Positions 47,059 to 58,402 of a stretch of 64,000 nucleotides of DNA are shown piece by piece. A program made the translations under genes and the position numbers. Position 1 is the stretch's first letter. Each line of letters begins with the position of its first letter. Below the pieces are notes generated by a model. That model had not been told where the DNA came from, ran no database searches, and worked only from the letters and a program-made list of their open reading frames with translations. This DNA is from Cercozoa sp. M6MM (Eukaryota; Endomyxa: Ascetosporea). The DNA lies in assembly GCA_040357565.1 (NCBI GenBank), contig JBDODJ010000022.1; one strand, written 5' to 3'.

Positions 47059-49967
47059 CTAGGCGACCTGCGACTCCTGCAGTTGCGGCCCCGGCGCCGA
47101 GTCGGCGCTGACGACTGTGTTGGCAGCATCCATGTCGCCGTCGTTGGCATGTACGGCATCGTCGGCGACACTGGCGTCGGCGTCGGCACCGCCCGTGGTC
47201 TCGGTGGCTCCAGCCTGCTGCACGGCGGCCTGCATCGGCGGCGCCACTGGCGGCAGCGCTGGTGCGCCTGTCCGGGTGGGGTGAGGGTGAGGGTAGGTCA
47301 AGGAGGGAGGTCAAGGGTTGGGGTAAAGGAGAAGGCCTACCAGCAACGACGGCATTGAAGCCTAGGTGATGATCGCCCAGCGCGTACGACTGCTGCGCCG
47401 ACTGGACGGGGGGGTAAAGGGTTACATGGGAGGGGGTAAAGTACGGCAAGTACCTGCTGCGCAGCCTGCGCATGCTGCTGCGGCAGTGTGTGATGGTAGT
47501 GCTGTGCAACGTGACTTGTCATGTGCCCGTGCGACTCGCCGACGCCGCCCTGCGCCGCTGCGTTCGTATCGGCCAGCACAGCGTCTCGCAGTCGCTGCAA
47601 GAGGGTAAAGAGTAAGGGGTAAAGGGACAAAGGGAGGGGGTGAACAAACCTGCATGAGCTCGATCTTGCGACCCTCGGCGCGCAAACCGCGCTGACGCAA
47701 CTCGGCGCGCAGTTCCCGCGCCTGCCAAGGGGGGTAAGAGGGGTAAGAGGGTAGGGTGTCAAGCTACCGTCATGGTCTCAATCTCGACTGTGCTCTCCTC
47801 ACTCGACGACTCTAAAACCGGGGGGTTAGGGGGTGATGGGCGGTTAAATGTGGAGAGGGGTAAAGGCAATATACCACGCTCATTGTCGTCCTTGAGACGC
47901 TGCACCAGGACCGACTTTGGTCCGCGTCTAAAGGGTTGTAAAAGGGAAGGGGTAAAGGGGAGGGTCGAGGGCGGTAAAGTTGGGGGGGGGTAAAGTTGGG
48001 GGAGGGGAGGGGTAAGATACGTCGGCAGCTGTCGCAGACGCAGCTCGGCGCGCAGTTCAAACACGGTCATTGAGTCGGGATCGACGGCGTAGTCGTGCCG
48101 ATCGAGGTCCTCGTCCAGCAGCTGCTGCTCCGACATGTTGGCTAGCCGCTCCTGCTCTCGGACGCACCGCGCGTACTGTACACATGGACAGGTACACATG
48201 GACAGGTCCAGGGACATATGGACAGGTACAGAGCCATATGGACAGGTACACATGCACAGAGATACAACAGAATAAGGGCACCTCCTTCTCCAAGTCCTCG
48301 CGCGAGCCACGAATCGAACCGCCTGTTGGAAGGGGTAAATGGGGGGTAAATGGGGGGGGGTACATGGGGGGGGGGTAAATGGGGGTGAATGGGAGGGGCT
48401 ACCCATGGTGCGAATGCGGCGCTTCAAGTGGTGCAGCATCATCTTGCTCGGGTCGGTCTCGTCGTCCTTCTCGTACAGATCGACGTCATCGGCCTGGTCC
48501 TGCTCGGCGCCCTGCGTGGAGGGTCATGTAGGGGGGGTGGGGCAGGGGGTAAGGGGTAGGGGGTAGGGGTAAGGGTGTGGGGTAGGTAGGTAGGGGTAAG
48601 GGTGTGGGGTGGGGTGGGAGTATGGTAAGAGAGAGGTAGGGGGCAAGTACCTGGTCATCCCGGCGACGGCGCTTGGAGGACTGTCGCGCGCGTTGAGGAG
48701 CCATGTGCGTCGGCTGCTGCTGCTGCGCGTGGTGGTGGTGCTGGTGCTGCATCATGTGCGCGTGCATGCCCATGCCAGCCAGGTGCTGCTGGTGCTGCTG
48801 CATGTGCTGCTGCTGCTGCTGCTGCATGTGTTGGTGCTGCATGTGCATCATCTGTTGCACATGCATCGGGTGCATCTGCATCTGCTGCATCTGCATCTGC
48901 TGCTGCATCATGTACTGCTGTGAGGACAGTCACACAACGGAACACAGGTACACACATAACAGGTACACACATAACAGGTACGCCCATAACAGGTACAGCG
49001 GGGGAGACTACCTGCTGCGGTGTGAACTGCATGTGCATGTGTTGCTGCTGCGGGTGCTGCGCGTGCATGTGCTGCTGCTGTTGCTGTGGCTGTTGTTGGT
49101 GTGGCTGTTGTTGTTGTTGCGGTTGTTGTTGCTGTTGCTGCTGTTGCTGCGGCTGTTGCTGCGGCGAGTGCATCGGCGGCATCGACACCGGCTGCGGCGG
49201 CTGCTGCGGCACCGGTTGCGGCGGCGCCTCGGGCGTGTGCTGCTGCTGCTGGTGCTCGGCCGACTGCTGCTGGTGCTGCTGGTGCATCTGCTGTTGCTGT
49301 ACACAGAGAGGGGGTCACAGAGCGATAGCTAACAAAGTAGGGGTAGGAGTGTACCATCATCATCTGGTAGTACTGCTGCGGCCACATCACCATGTGGTGC
49401 ATGCCCTGCATGCCAGGGTACTGCACGTACATGGCCTGCTGCTGCGGGTGCTGCTGCTGAGGATGCTGCTGCTGAGAGTGCTGTGAGTGCTGCTGCATCT
49501 GCTGCTGCGCGTGCATCTCGTCCGACTTGTCCGGCGGTGGCACTGTCGATGCCGACTCACCCGACACGTCCTGTCCGGGTGTGGAGGGGTACCAGGGTTT
49601 AAAAGGTGTACAGTGACATCGGGTGAACAAAAGGGCAAAGGCAAAGTACCAGGTGCATGTGCGTCTTCTGCACTTTCGCAGGACGCTCGTTGTCGTCGTG
49701 CGAGTGCGGCGACTCGTTGCTCTCGCCAGTGCCACTGCCATCGGCCGACACGGCCTCCGTGGCCACCTGGCCCGGCATGCCGCCGCTGCTGGCACTCGTG
49801 TCGCCGCCACCGAGCAGACCGCTGCCGGCCGAGGTCATGTTGCCGTCGTCGATACTCGTGTTGCCGCCAATGCTCGTGTTGGCGGCAAGGTTGTCGACAC
49901 TTACGTTCGACTCGTTCGCATCCGTGCCCGCGGGCTGCTGCGCCGCGTACCACTGCTGCTCGTCCAT
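47059..49967 (-). CDS. Gln/Met/His-rich nuclear protein with two SAP motifs
   Basis: Start MDEQQWYAAQQPAGTDANES at 49967, then a Ser/Gly-rich part ending ERPAKVQKTHMHL. Three exons (about 48670-49500) are polyglutamine mixed with Met and His, about 230 residues in all. A basic exon end (RARQSSKRRRRDDQ) and SKMMLHHLKRRIRTMG give nuclear signals. Two SAP motifs follow: MTVFELRAELRLRQLPTRG with KSVLVQRLKDDNE, and MTARELRAELRQRGLRAEG with KIELMQRLRDA. The C-terminus is Ala/Asp-rich, ending PQLQESQVA with TAG at 47061-47059. SAP motifs bind AT-rich or scaffold DNA, so a chromatin or transcription co-regulator is likely (inference). Introns are TTACCCC-rich on the sense strand, and two hold minisatellites. 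Confidence 0.82.
48176..48262 (-). repeat. Intronic minisatellite, GGTACACATGGACA-type unit
   Basis: About five imperfect copies of a 14-18-nt unit (ACATGGACAGGTAC on the plus strand) fill the intron upstream of the exon starting YARCVREQE. On the sense strand each copy reads GTACCTGTCC, resembling the GTACC splice donor common in this window. Confidence 0.85.
48945..48998 (-). repeat. Intronic minisatellite, ACATAACAGGTACAC unit
   Basis: Four copies of a 16-nt unit, again containing AGGTAC, which is GTACCT on the sense strand. It lies in an intron within the polyglutamine part. Confidence 0.85.
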
Positions 49968-50860
49968 CTCTCACGCACGCACTGTCAAAGCAATGAATCA
50001 CACACCATCAAATCAAGGTTTTGTCCAAATCATGCGTGAAACTGTCAACATCACACAAATTCGGCCAAATCTCAAAACCCAAATCGACCAAACAAAAAAC
50101 TTGGCGGAAAGCAAAAAGTGCAGAATCCAGGACGCCACCTGGAGCCACGGGGGCACCTTACGTGTGCCCATATCTGTATCACAAGCTCGGGCCTCCGTAC
50201 CCAGCTCCTGGGCCGGGGCCAACTCCTGGGCCCGCCCGAAAAAAACCAAACACTGGGAACCAACAAGAGTATTTGACGAATTACAAGTGTTCGGGCCGAT
50301 GTGTCTACGTAGTATCCTGGCTCACACACCACACGAGCGCTTGCTCAATGGTTTTTGGGCGAGTGGAGCGCCGGTCAGGGCGCGTTTAAAATTAAAGGCG
50401 GCGCTCTTTTTTATTGCCGCCGTGGCAGGACCAGGCCGGAAGGTCACACTGCCAGGGTTCGCGCGTTGATCGGTTGCTATTTGCAGTGAGAGCCACAAGG
50501 TACCGATCGACGGTACGCGTAGAAACGCTTGCCCGGCAGAGGCGATCGTGATCCAAAAAAACTGATTGAACTTGATTGGGGCACAGGCACAGCCAGGTCG
50601 AATTAGGCACCAGTGCAGTGCGCCCACTGCACTGCGGACAACAAGCTTGCACTTGTGGGCGAGAGCTGGCCTCTCATTTCGCCAGAGTAGCTTTGCTTTT
50701 GTCTGTTGTGCAGGGCACACCTTGGTTCGCTAGCCGCGGATGGCACCGCCGCGAAGAGTCCGAAGGCCGTTCTGCACCATCGACAATGCATTCCCGAAGT
50801 TTGTATGTTCTGCTTGCGGCTGGGGTTTTCTAGGACCACTGAAACACGTGTGCCTTGCAG
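49968..50860. other. Long head-to-head region before DHHC gene
   Basis: About 890 bp. A direct repeat CAACTCCTGGGCC / CAGCTCCTGGGCC lies near 50202-50231. A start upstream of the one I use for the DHHC gene is possible: MAPPRRVRRPF at 50740 joined across GTTTGTATG to the acceptor at 50860. Otherwise nothing recognisable. Confidence 0.4.
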
Positions 50861-52564
50861 ATGCGCGTCTTTGGCGAGGCGCTCGTCTGTGGCTGCTTGC
50901 TCTGTAGCTTTTGCTCGTTTCTGTACTTGCTTTTGCCCACTTCGTTCAACTTCGTGTGTGCCAGTGCTAGATGGTGAAGTGAAAGACGGTGGCCGAGCCT
51001 TTGTTGAACAAGTCATTATTTCACTTGGGACTTTGCTGGTATGAGAGTTGTTTCTTACCTCCCTGAACGATTGACGGGTGTTCCCCGCGTAGGTCTTTCT
51101 GTGCGTGGGTTGTTCCGACGCTGGTGTTGTGTTTCGTGGCGCGTCGTTGCTGTCGAAGATGCGACGTGTGAGTCAGCGCAAGTACGTGCAGCTGGCCGAC
51201 TCGGATGTCGCGCCTTTCGACGAGGCTGACGGTGCTTATCACACGACACATGCGAGTGCAGGCGTCCGCGCGGACTACGCTGCAAGCGGTGACTCGACCG
51301 ACGGGTTTGAGAGTGAAGATGACAGCGACGCGCTGCTGAGCCAGGCGGCGGACTTTGAGGCCGAGGCCAAGCACTTTCGCAACTCGGTGAGTGCCATCGA
51401 GGTGGCCAACGACGGCGAGGTGCAGGACCCCGTGCACAGTGCGTGCTTCCGATGCGAGCTGCTGCCGCCTGTGCGTGCTAGACACTGCCGCGACTGCGAC
51501 ACCTGTGTGGCCGTATTCGATCACCATTGCTCCTTCCTGGGCAACTGGTAGCTGCTTCTTTAGTCTGCTTGGATGCAGATCTATGAGTGTACTGCTTGAT
51601 TGTAGTATCGGCTGGAAGAACCGCAGGTGGTTCATGCTGTTGCTAGTCGTGGAACTGTAACCGGCATCTATTGCTGTTCAAGTCTTTTATGTGTTTGTAT
51701 CTCTGCTCTCGTGTGCGTAGTATGCACGGCCTGCTGCTGCTGAGCCTGTGCATGCGAAACTACGACCGACTCGGCAGTCACAAACGCGATGGCGAGGCAA
51801 CAAGTCAGATCTTTGCGCGGCAAATGGTACCCCATGTCTTCTCTCTCCCCTTGTTTGTCAGGTTGTGCACAGCAGGTATATATGGTTGATGCTTGGCAGC
51901 TCCGGTCGCTGCTGATGATGGTCGTGTTTTCTAAAACGGCGTTTGTGGCGATTCTTTTTGTGATGCACACTGTGCTGATTTCGATTCAAAGCACCACAAA
52001 TGAGTGTACGCTTCTCCTTGCTTTCTTTGTTTGTGTTCCATTGTCGGGAGTGCAGTGGTGACAACTTGGCGATACGGTGCCAGCTATCCGATCTCGACGC
52101 TAAAGCACGCGTGCGCTCGCGACTCGGCCTCGTTCAACAGGAGCGCACTTGCGCGTGTTGAGCACGTGTTTGGTAGTGTGGTTCCCTTCTGTGTTTGATC
52201 GATTTAACTTGTGTTGTTTTGGCTCTGCAGAAGAGCAAAAGGGCTGGCTTAGGTTGCGCGAGGTCCTGCGTCGCTTGCGCGTGTTTGATCCGGATCTAGC
52301 TGGACCGTATCCGGTGTTGCGCCGTGTTCTGCGCAACTGGTGCGACGTGCTCTTGGCACGTGATGTGTCGCTGTTTCTGACTGCGTCGCCACGAAAATCC
52401 ATAAAGGTTCTTTTTTTTTCATTCTGTTTTGTAGCGTTTGTCAAGTGTGCTGAAACTTGCTTTAGAGTGCGTCCCCTTACGGCAAAAAACGTAGACGGCA
52501 CAGTCTGCGAACACCTCGTGCAGGTTCACAGCAACTGCTGCAGGAGATTGAGATTGATTTTTGA
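50861..52564 (+). CDS. DHHC-type protein S-acyltransferase (palmitoyltransferase)
   Basis: Integral membrane enzyme that palmitoylates cysteines. The exon from 50861 reads MRVFGEALVCGCLLCSFCSF (a membrane segment) and can join at TTC|GTGTGTG to VFLCVGCSDAGVVF. A cytosolic acidic insert of about 80 residues (SGDSTDGFESEDDSDALLSQ) precedes the cysteine-rich domain: CFRCELLPPVRARHCRDCDT, CVAVFDHHCSFLGN, then C-IGWKNRRWFMLL after an intron. The catalytic DHHC cysteine is present. TM3 is LLLVVEL/MHGLLLLSLCM; TM4 is LLMMVVFSKTAFVAILFVM. The family TTxE motif appears as STTNE just after TM4. The tail is basic (PYGKKRRRHSLR), stop TGA 52562-52564. The start is uncertain; an alternative begins at 50740. 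Substrates are unknown. Confidence 0.85.
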
Positions 52565-52675
52565 TGACGGTCGGGTCCATGGTCGGGTCCCGTCTGCACG
52601 CTGTAACTTGAACGTGTTTGCGCCGGCGGTATGACGAAACTGTAGTACCTTGATTTATTTATTATTACTCCCGTA

Positions 52676-54570
52676 CCCCAACATCCTGATTCCCGGAATT
52701 AATTTTTGGTTCCCGATATGGACGGTTAGTTCCCGGAACTAACTCCGTCTTAGTTCCCAGAATTATGATTGGTTCCGAGAATTAATGCCATTAGTTCCGA
52801 GAATTAATAAACGTAGTTCCGAGAATGAACCAGCACGACCGGACGGGACGCCAGCCGAACGAGGGGACGCCAACCGAACGAGGACGCCAACCGAACGAGG
52901 GGACGCCAACCGAACGAGGGGACGCGACGCGACGACGCGAGACGAGCCTGGACACGACACAAGCAACGCAAGCGCGAAGAAGACGCGAGGAGACGGCCAA
53001 ACGAGACGGAGGGAAGCGAGCAGACACATGACAAAAACGAGATTCGCGCTCTACAGAAAACCGCGTAGATAGAATGAGTGAGTAAAATAGTACGAAGTAC
53101 CCTCGTTGTCCGCGCCACTGCATCGCTGCGAGTTCGCGCCAACGCATCGCTGCTTGCGAGCAGGGCCAGCTTCACAAAGGAGTATTCTGCTTTGTTCTAT
53201 AAAATAAGCATACAGTATATGTGATACGATACAGAAATCGATCCCATGAACGCATCACAACGTACGAAGAAAGCAACGCTTGAGGAGTAGAAACCCTGCA
53301 CCTGCTCGCGGCTGCCAGCAGAAAATGCGTCTGTGACAGGCAAGCAGTCGTGCTGCCACGGTGTCATCCGTCATGCGCGCAGACTCCACGCGTTAAAGAA
53401 TGTGACCAGAGCGTAGAAGCCAAGTTGGTTCTCTGCTCCCCGTACGTGATGCAGCATCGTATAAGCAAGGAACGTGAGTACCGGTCGGAAGAATCAAGAA
53501 GAGACGCGAAAGTGCACGCACTGCGAACTTGAGCAGGTCGGCGGTGTCATCGGTGAGGGCACGTTTCTGGCGCGACGTAGCGCCGGATAACGTACCCATC
53601 TTAAAAACCCCAATAAACTCGACTCTGAGCCAACCGTAGGGAGTTTATACCAGTTCAGCTGCGCTGAGTTTCCACCAGGTGCACAGCAAGTGGCCTAGTG
53701 TCTACACAAGGGACACAGAGATGATGCACAATACAAAAATTAAAGCACAGAAAAGCGCAAACAGTAGCACACCGCCATTCGACAAGTCTCGTCCTGTTCA
53801 AGAGCCTTGCAGCAGGTCAAGAAAAGCTCCATAGGAGTGAAAGGACGCACAAATCCGTCAAATCGACTCGCACTGGTCGGCATTGCACGTCGCACACTTC
53901 GCTCGGAGTGCGTGCCAATCCCAACGCAAGTCCACAACCCCGAAGCGGTACATTTCCGCACCATTCCACTGTGAAAAAATCTCAAACCTTTTCCAAAACA
54001 AAAAGAACACGACAACGTTAAATACTGTGGACAGCTACCTCAACAGTCGTGGCACCCGCACGAAGAATGTTGAGAAAATCTTTGAAGCTATTGCTGACGC
54101 TCCTATCAATTTCGTCACTTGAACTCTGCATTCCGGTGTTCTCGACCGGCGCACCAATGTCGGAATCGTCGCCTGCATCCTTTTCTGTTCATACACAAAT
54201 CACAGAACTCGCAATCGGAGCACGCTACATGCCGCATCAGGGGCTGATGCGACGAAACCCTGTGACCACACACTGCGGATGCTTGTCCGCCGCGCCTGCT
54301 GCATGCTGCGCGGAACGGCTATGCTTTCGACCCTCGGCTCAAACGATTGATTCCATCAGTGTTCCTGCTTGGTTTGTGCATGTATTTTGGCCCAAGATTT
54401 TACACCGCATACAGTGCACTCCCGACTAAGCCGGAAGCTACCAACACAACTGAGTACGCAGTCATGCTGCATTAATCGTGCTTCCGTATTCAATTTGGAC
54501 AGTAATTCCGGGAATCACCACTTAGTTCCCGGAAACGGGCTAATAGTTCCGGGAATCAGGATGTTGGGGG
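52676..54570. mobile_element. DNA transposon-like element with terminal inverted repeats and TA duplication
   Basis: The left end (52676) reads CCCCAACATCCTGATTCCCG and the right end (54570), reverse-complemented, reads CCCCCAACATCCTGATTCCC, both continuing GGAA-T/C-TA: inverted repeats of about 27 bp. Each end is flanked by TA (52674-52675; 54571-54572), as in Tc1/mariner-like elements. Subterminal arrays of AGTTCC(C/G)(G/A)GAA words occur inside both ends (left: seven within 52690-52830; right: three within 54500-54555), likely transposase-binding sites. Total length 1,895 bp. The interior has exon-like frames on the minus strand (one about 54041-54183, reading DAGDDSDIGAPVENTGMQ and ending FKDFLNILRAGATTVE before a GTAG donor; another about 53740-53890) but no recognisable transposase core, so it may be degenerate or non-autonomous. 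Confidence 0.75.
52842..52928 (+). repeat. Minisatellite GGACGCCAACCGAACGAGG
   Basis: Four copies of a 17-19-nt unit lie inside the left part of the TIR element, followed by GACGCGACGCGACGACGCGA. The first copy has one change (CCAGCCG). Confidence 0.9.
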
Positions 54571-54572
54571 TA

Positions 54573-55120
54573 CAATAGCGGAACACGATACTTTTTTTTC
54601 AGCACGTTTAACATAAATGTTAAACGAAACCTCCACATGCCTGTGTTGTGAGATTGTCAATGCAATTTTAGTGAAGAATGTAAGGTCGTTTAATTTCGTG
54701 TTCGTTCGACGTCCCAATAAACCGAAAGATATCAGAAGAGAGGAGGTCATCGAGACGTCATTACAGTTGAGAGTGTGAAGAGGTTTGTTCAAAGAGTTCA
54801 ACAAACAAAAAAAACCCTCTTGCCTGCTCAAGATAGAGCAAGTGAATTGCTTTGGTGTCAACAAGCACGGGGTACCTGATATCTGGAAAGAGGGCTGTTT
54901 TCAATTCTTGCAGCAGTTTCGAGCTGCTCGCCACCCTACCAAACACAGGGTATGCCAAGCACTCTATTGTTAAGTTTCCAGCTTCGAAAAACACTTCAAT
55001 TCTTATTTGGCATGACTGACATGTTACAGTAAGCCTGTACTACGCTCGGCCTATCCTTCAGCTATCAGGTAGCGGACTGGCAGTGACGTACGGTACTAGT
55101 CTATGCTATGTTACGCCAAT
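54573..55120. other. Intergenic stretch between TIR element and HhH-RING gene
   Basis: About 550 bp. A minus-strand frame of 77 codons (54761-54994) is open, but I find no splice partner or family, so it is not called. It probably holds the 3' end of the HhH-RING transcript. Confidence 0.4.
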
Positions 55121-56469
55121 TTAGTTTGTGCAAAGCGGTCGGCGACACAGCGGGCAGGAAGGTGACACGGCGTTGGCGAGTCGCACGTGCAACCAGTGCC
55201 GAATGCAGGCCTCGTGGAAGCAGTGCTGGCACTCGAACACGAGCAGCTGGTCCTCATCCGTGTACTCCTCGAGGCACACGGCGCACGGGTCCTCCAGTGC
55301 GGCCCCTGACATACCCATCCGGTCATACAAATTTTAACAAAATGCACATGCCAGTTAACAGAATACAGCACCCCCAAAGGCGTGAGCGATGCGGCGCTTT
55401 CGCTCGGCGCCGCGAGTCACACGCACGGTAGGCGCGCCGCTTTCTGTGCTCGAAGCCACCTCAGTCGCTTCTTTCTCCCTTTGCGGGACGGCGCTCCTCT
55501 GGATGTACTCACGGCGCTTGGCACCAGTGATACGAACGCCGTGCAGCAGTGCCTTGTCCACTACGGTTTCCTTGCGTTGCCGGACGCTCTGTGCTAGGTA
55601 CTCCTGGTGTCGCTGCTCGGCACGCTCTCTCAACTGCACAAAGGGTAATTATTTATATAAATTAACTGATATACAAAGTACATGACTGGTACCTGGGCAC
55701 GTCGTTCGGCAATTCGTGCGCCGTAAGCGTCGGCACGGCGACGCAGTTCGTCGAGTTGCAAGCTGCGAGCGTCATCGCCGGCGCGTTGGACACACACCTC
55801 GGCGTGCAGGTCGTCGATCCAGTCGACGTAACCCGTGTGGTAGATCTCGGTCAGTACAGAGACCGTACGAGGACCGACGCCACGCAAGTCGATCATGTCG
55901 TTCACTTGATCCAGCGTCTTTAACGGCGTCTCCATGCCATCCAGCAAGTCTGCTGTTCGACGCCTGTATGTTTCAGTCAAAGAACCCCCAAAACTCATTG
56001 ACCCTATCGAGTTTGAGCAGACGAGGTTGGGGTACCAATGTCTCATTCGAAAGCGGTCGTTCTCGATCCACCTCAAGCGGTACAATTCACCCAGCATTCT
56101 GAAACAACCAAAGCCACATCAGAGACACCACTACAAGTGGAAACGGAAAACAGGACGAAACCTGCAAAGATGCGCCGCGCGAGGCCGAATGTCGTTTTCG
56201 CCTTCTCGCCAAGGCGTTGAGGCGCTTTGCCCGACAACAGCACTCACTCGTGCCGCAGTTTCAGTTAAAGCTGTCGCCGACTTCGTGTCTTGGTTTGAAG
56301 CAACCGGTGACTCTGAAGCTTTCGTCCGTCGCGGTTTTCGTGTCGCTTTCCGCTTTGCTGGTTGTGACTGCGTGCGCCGTCGCTTGGGTGCTGCTTCGCT
56401 TTGATCGCGCCTTTCGGAGACTCGTTTGCTCCGCCGCAACGCCGGTTTTGACCGTGTCGTCACTGGCAT
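55121..56469 (-). CDS. HhH (DNA polymerase beta/Mus81-type N-domain) plus RING-H2 protein
   Basis: Start MPVTTRSKPALRRSKRVSER at 56469; a basic N-terminus (APKRRRTQSQPAKRKATRKP) gives nuclear signals. The second exon onward reads MLGELYRLRWIENDRFRMRH, RRTADLLDGMETPLKTLDQV and DLRGVGPRTVSVLTEIYHTG, closely following the polymerase beta 8-kDa domain pattern (four helices, GVG hairpin, TG). The lyase lysine after the GVG hairpin is not kept (valine at the aligned place), so a binding role is likelier than lyase. A long charged helix follows (LQLDELRRRADAYGARIAER; QYLAQS-like EYLAQSVRQRKETVVDKAL). The last exon is a C-terminal RING-H2: CAVCLEEY, ECQHCFHEAC, SCPLCRRPL, with all eight ligands, ending CTN, TAA 55123-55121. 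About 340 residues. Probably a DNA-associated ubiquitin ligase (inference). Confidence 0.78.
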
Positions 56470-56726
56470 CTGCGTTGCGAGCAACGGAAATGAGAAACGA
56501 GTTTCACACGCCACCTATCGAATAGCTTTAATGACACGCTTTGGTACCCTGAAGGCAGAATTAACTGTAAAAATGTGAAAATTACGACACTTCCCGGTAG
56601 TGTATCACAGAGCCAATGGCACTTTCAAACGGTCAAACTCGGTTGGTGCTCTTTTTGACGTGAGCGTTTCCCAACCCACATTTCTCCTGCCTCACTTTGT
56701 TAGCAAAGCTAAAGCGTACAGTAGCA

Positions 56727-58402
56727 ATGCCGCCTCGCAGAAAGAAGACACCCAAGGCTCCGCCGCCACCTGCCGAACCAGAAGATGAGGTGAATTTTGA
56801 TTAAAAAACCCGCCGCGCTTGTGCTCCTCCCAGTAACAGGAATTCTTGTGCACTGTAGTTCTTTTCGATGTCGGCAGACGAGTTGCGGAGCAGGGTCGAT
56901 GAACAAGAAAGTCAACTTCAGGAATTACGGGATGCGCGCGTTTTTGCGCAGCTAGAGCGCGATCGCGTCGCAGCGTTGCAGCGAAGTTCTCAGCGCGAGA
57001 GTCGCCGGCATGAGGCAGAGAAGCGCATTCTAGCTTCGCGTGTTGAAAAGCTGGGTAATTTGCATCGAAACAACATGCGGCTCCTAGAGCAGCGATTAAA
57101 GCACATTGAATTTCGTGCCGAACAGCAAGTCAAGGACCTCGAAGAAGAAGTGGAGCAACTCAGCAAGCAACAAGACGCGCAATACCACAACTCCGAGCTT
57201 CAAGCGCAGCAACAAAAATGCCAGAACCTGCAATTGTTGCAAGCAGCCACAGAAGCTGCAAAGGAACGACAGAAAAGAGTAGAGGAGGAGTTTCGAAAGG
57301 AGCGAGACGCTTTTGCCAAACAGATGCAAAAGGAGACGGTTGAGCTTGAAGATGAGTTGGCTGCTCGGGAAGCCGAGATAACTGACGAGTTAGAGCTGAG
57401 CCTTGAAGTGATCCGCACGGAGATGGAGGAGCGGTTCAATATCCACATCGCTCGTCTCGCGAGCAATCATGGAAACGCCTTTGAAAATCTGCGCTCGTAC
57501 TACAACCAAATAACTCGAGACAACTTGGCTCTTATAAAGGCACTGCGAAAGGAGATTGCGGACCTTGATGAGAACTACAGCCAGAACGACGAAAGTTTAC
57601 GTTCGGTTTCCGTCGAAAACCGGCAGCTCGAGGAACCTTTGCGACGGGCAGAGCAGCGCTACCTCGACCTGAAAAAGAAACTTCAGAACTTTGACATTGT
57701 ACGTTTCGTGTATAAAATTTATCCCGCAGCCTTGAGCGTAGTCGATGTATTGAGTTGTTTTCGCAGGACAAAGCATCATTAGAGCGCGCAAAGAGAAAAA
57801 TACGACGAACCGACCAGGAAATCTCGAAACTACGTGAGTCAACTCACGACAAGCAACATGAGTTGAAGTCGCTTCAACAGAAACAACGGACCATGGCGCG
57901 TTCGATCGAAATCGTGTCGACAGTAGGAGAAGGAAACCGAACAAATACTACTTCTAAGACAAGCAGATCAACAGGAACGAAGTCCGTCCACTTTGCTGCA
58001 GCGTCGATGGCACCTTTGTCTGCACAAGAACAGACGAACACGGTGCTCAAGGCGAAAATTACCGAGTACGAGAGCCAGCTTCGACAAAAGCACAGGTTTC
58101 TCGCCGAAGTTGTGGAGACCCACAACTTAGACGTACGCGAAGCTAATAGAATTGCGGAAGAAGTGAGCTCAGTGCTCGAAACCAAACGAACGACTGCAGA
58201 AGAGCTGCAGCTGCGCGCCGACAAGCTAACAAAGGCGCATGATGACTTGATCGCACTGATGAGTTCACGGCTTGCTGTGTACGGAATCTCGATGGAAGAG
58301 TACGGTCTTAAGCCAATCGTCAAGCCCGGAGCTACGAGTGATCCATCGCTGCCGACGCAAACAACCATGCCCAGCGGCTTCGCCGTGTCATCAAACGCAT
58401 AA
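56727..58402 (+). CDS. GAS8: Dynein regulatory complex subunit 4 (DRC4/GAS8)
   Basis: A nexin-link coiled-coil subunit of motile cilia that joins doublet microtubules and regulates dynein. Three exons. The start MPPRRKKTPKAPPPPAEPED is basic and Pro-rich as in the family. Next come MSADELRSRVDEQESQLQEL and FAQLERDRVAALQ (human YFQLERDKIHTFW). The diagnostic stretch is LASNHGNAFENLRSYYNQIT followed by RDNLALIKALRKEI, matching human HEEAFTDIKNYYNDIT...NNLALINSLK. SVENRQLEEPLRRAEQ, then KITEYESQLRQKHRFLAEVV, LETKRTTAEELQLRADKLT, AHDDLIALMSSRLAVYGISM and EYGLKPIV follow. About 495 residues, family 470-480. TAA 58400-58402. With jouberin it shows that the organism builds motile cilia or flagella. 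Confidence 0.93.

Noticed and set aside
48703-49810. Cys/Leu-rich (plus) and Ala/Thr-rich (minus, other frame) frames opposite or within the polyglutamine gene
   Set aside because: Frame shadows of CAG/CTG repeats.
54761-54994. 77-codon minus-strand frame next to the TIR element
   Set aside because: No family, no splice partner, no start context.
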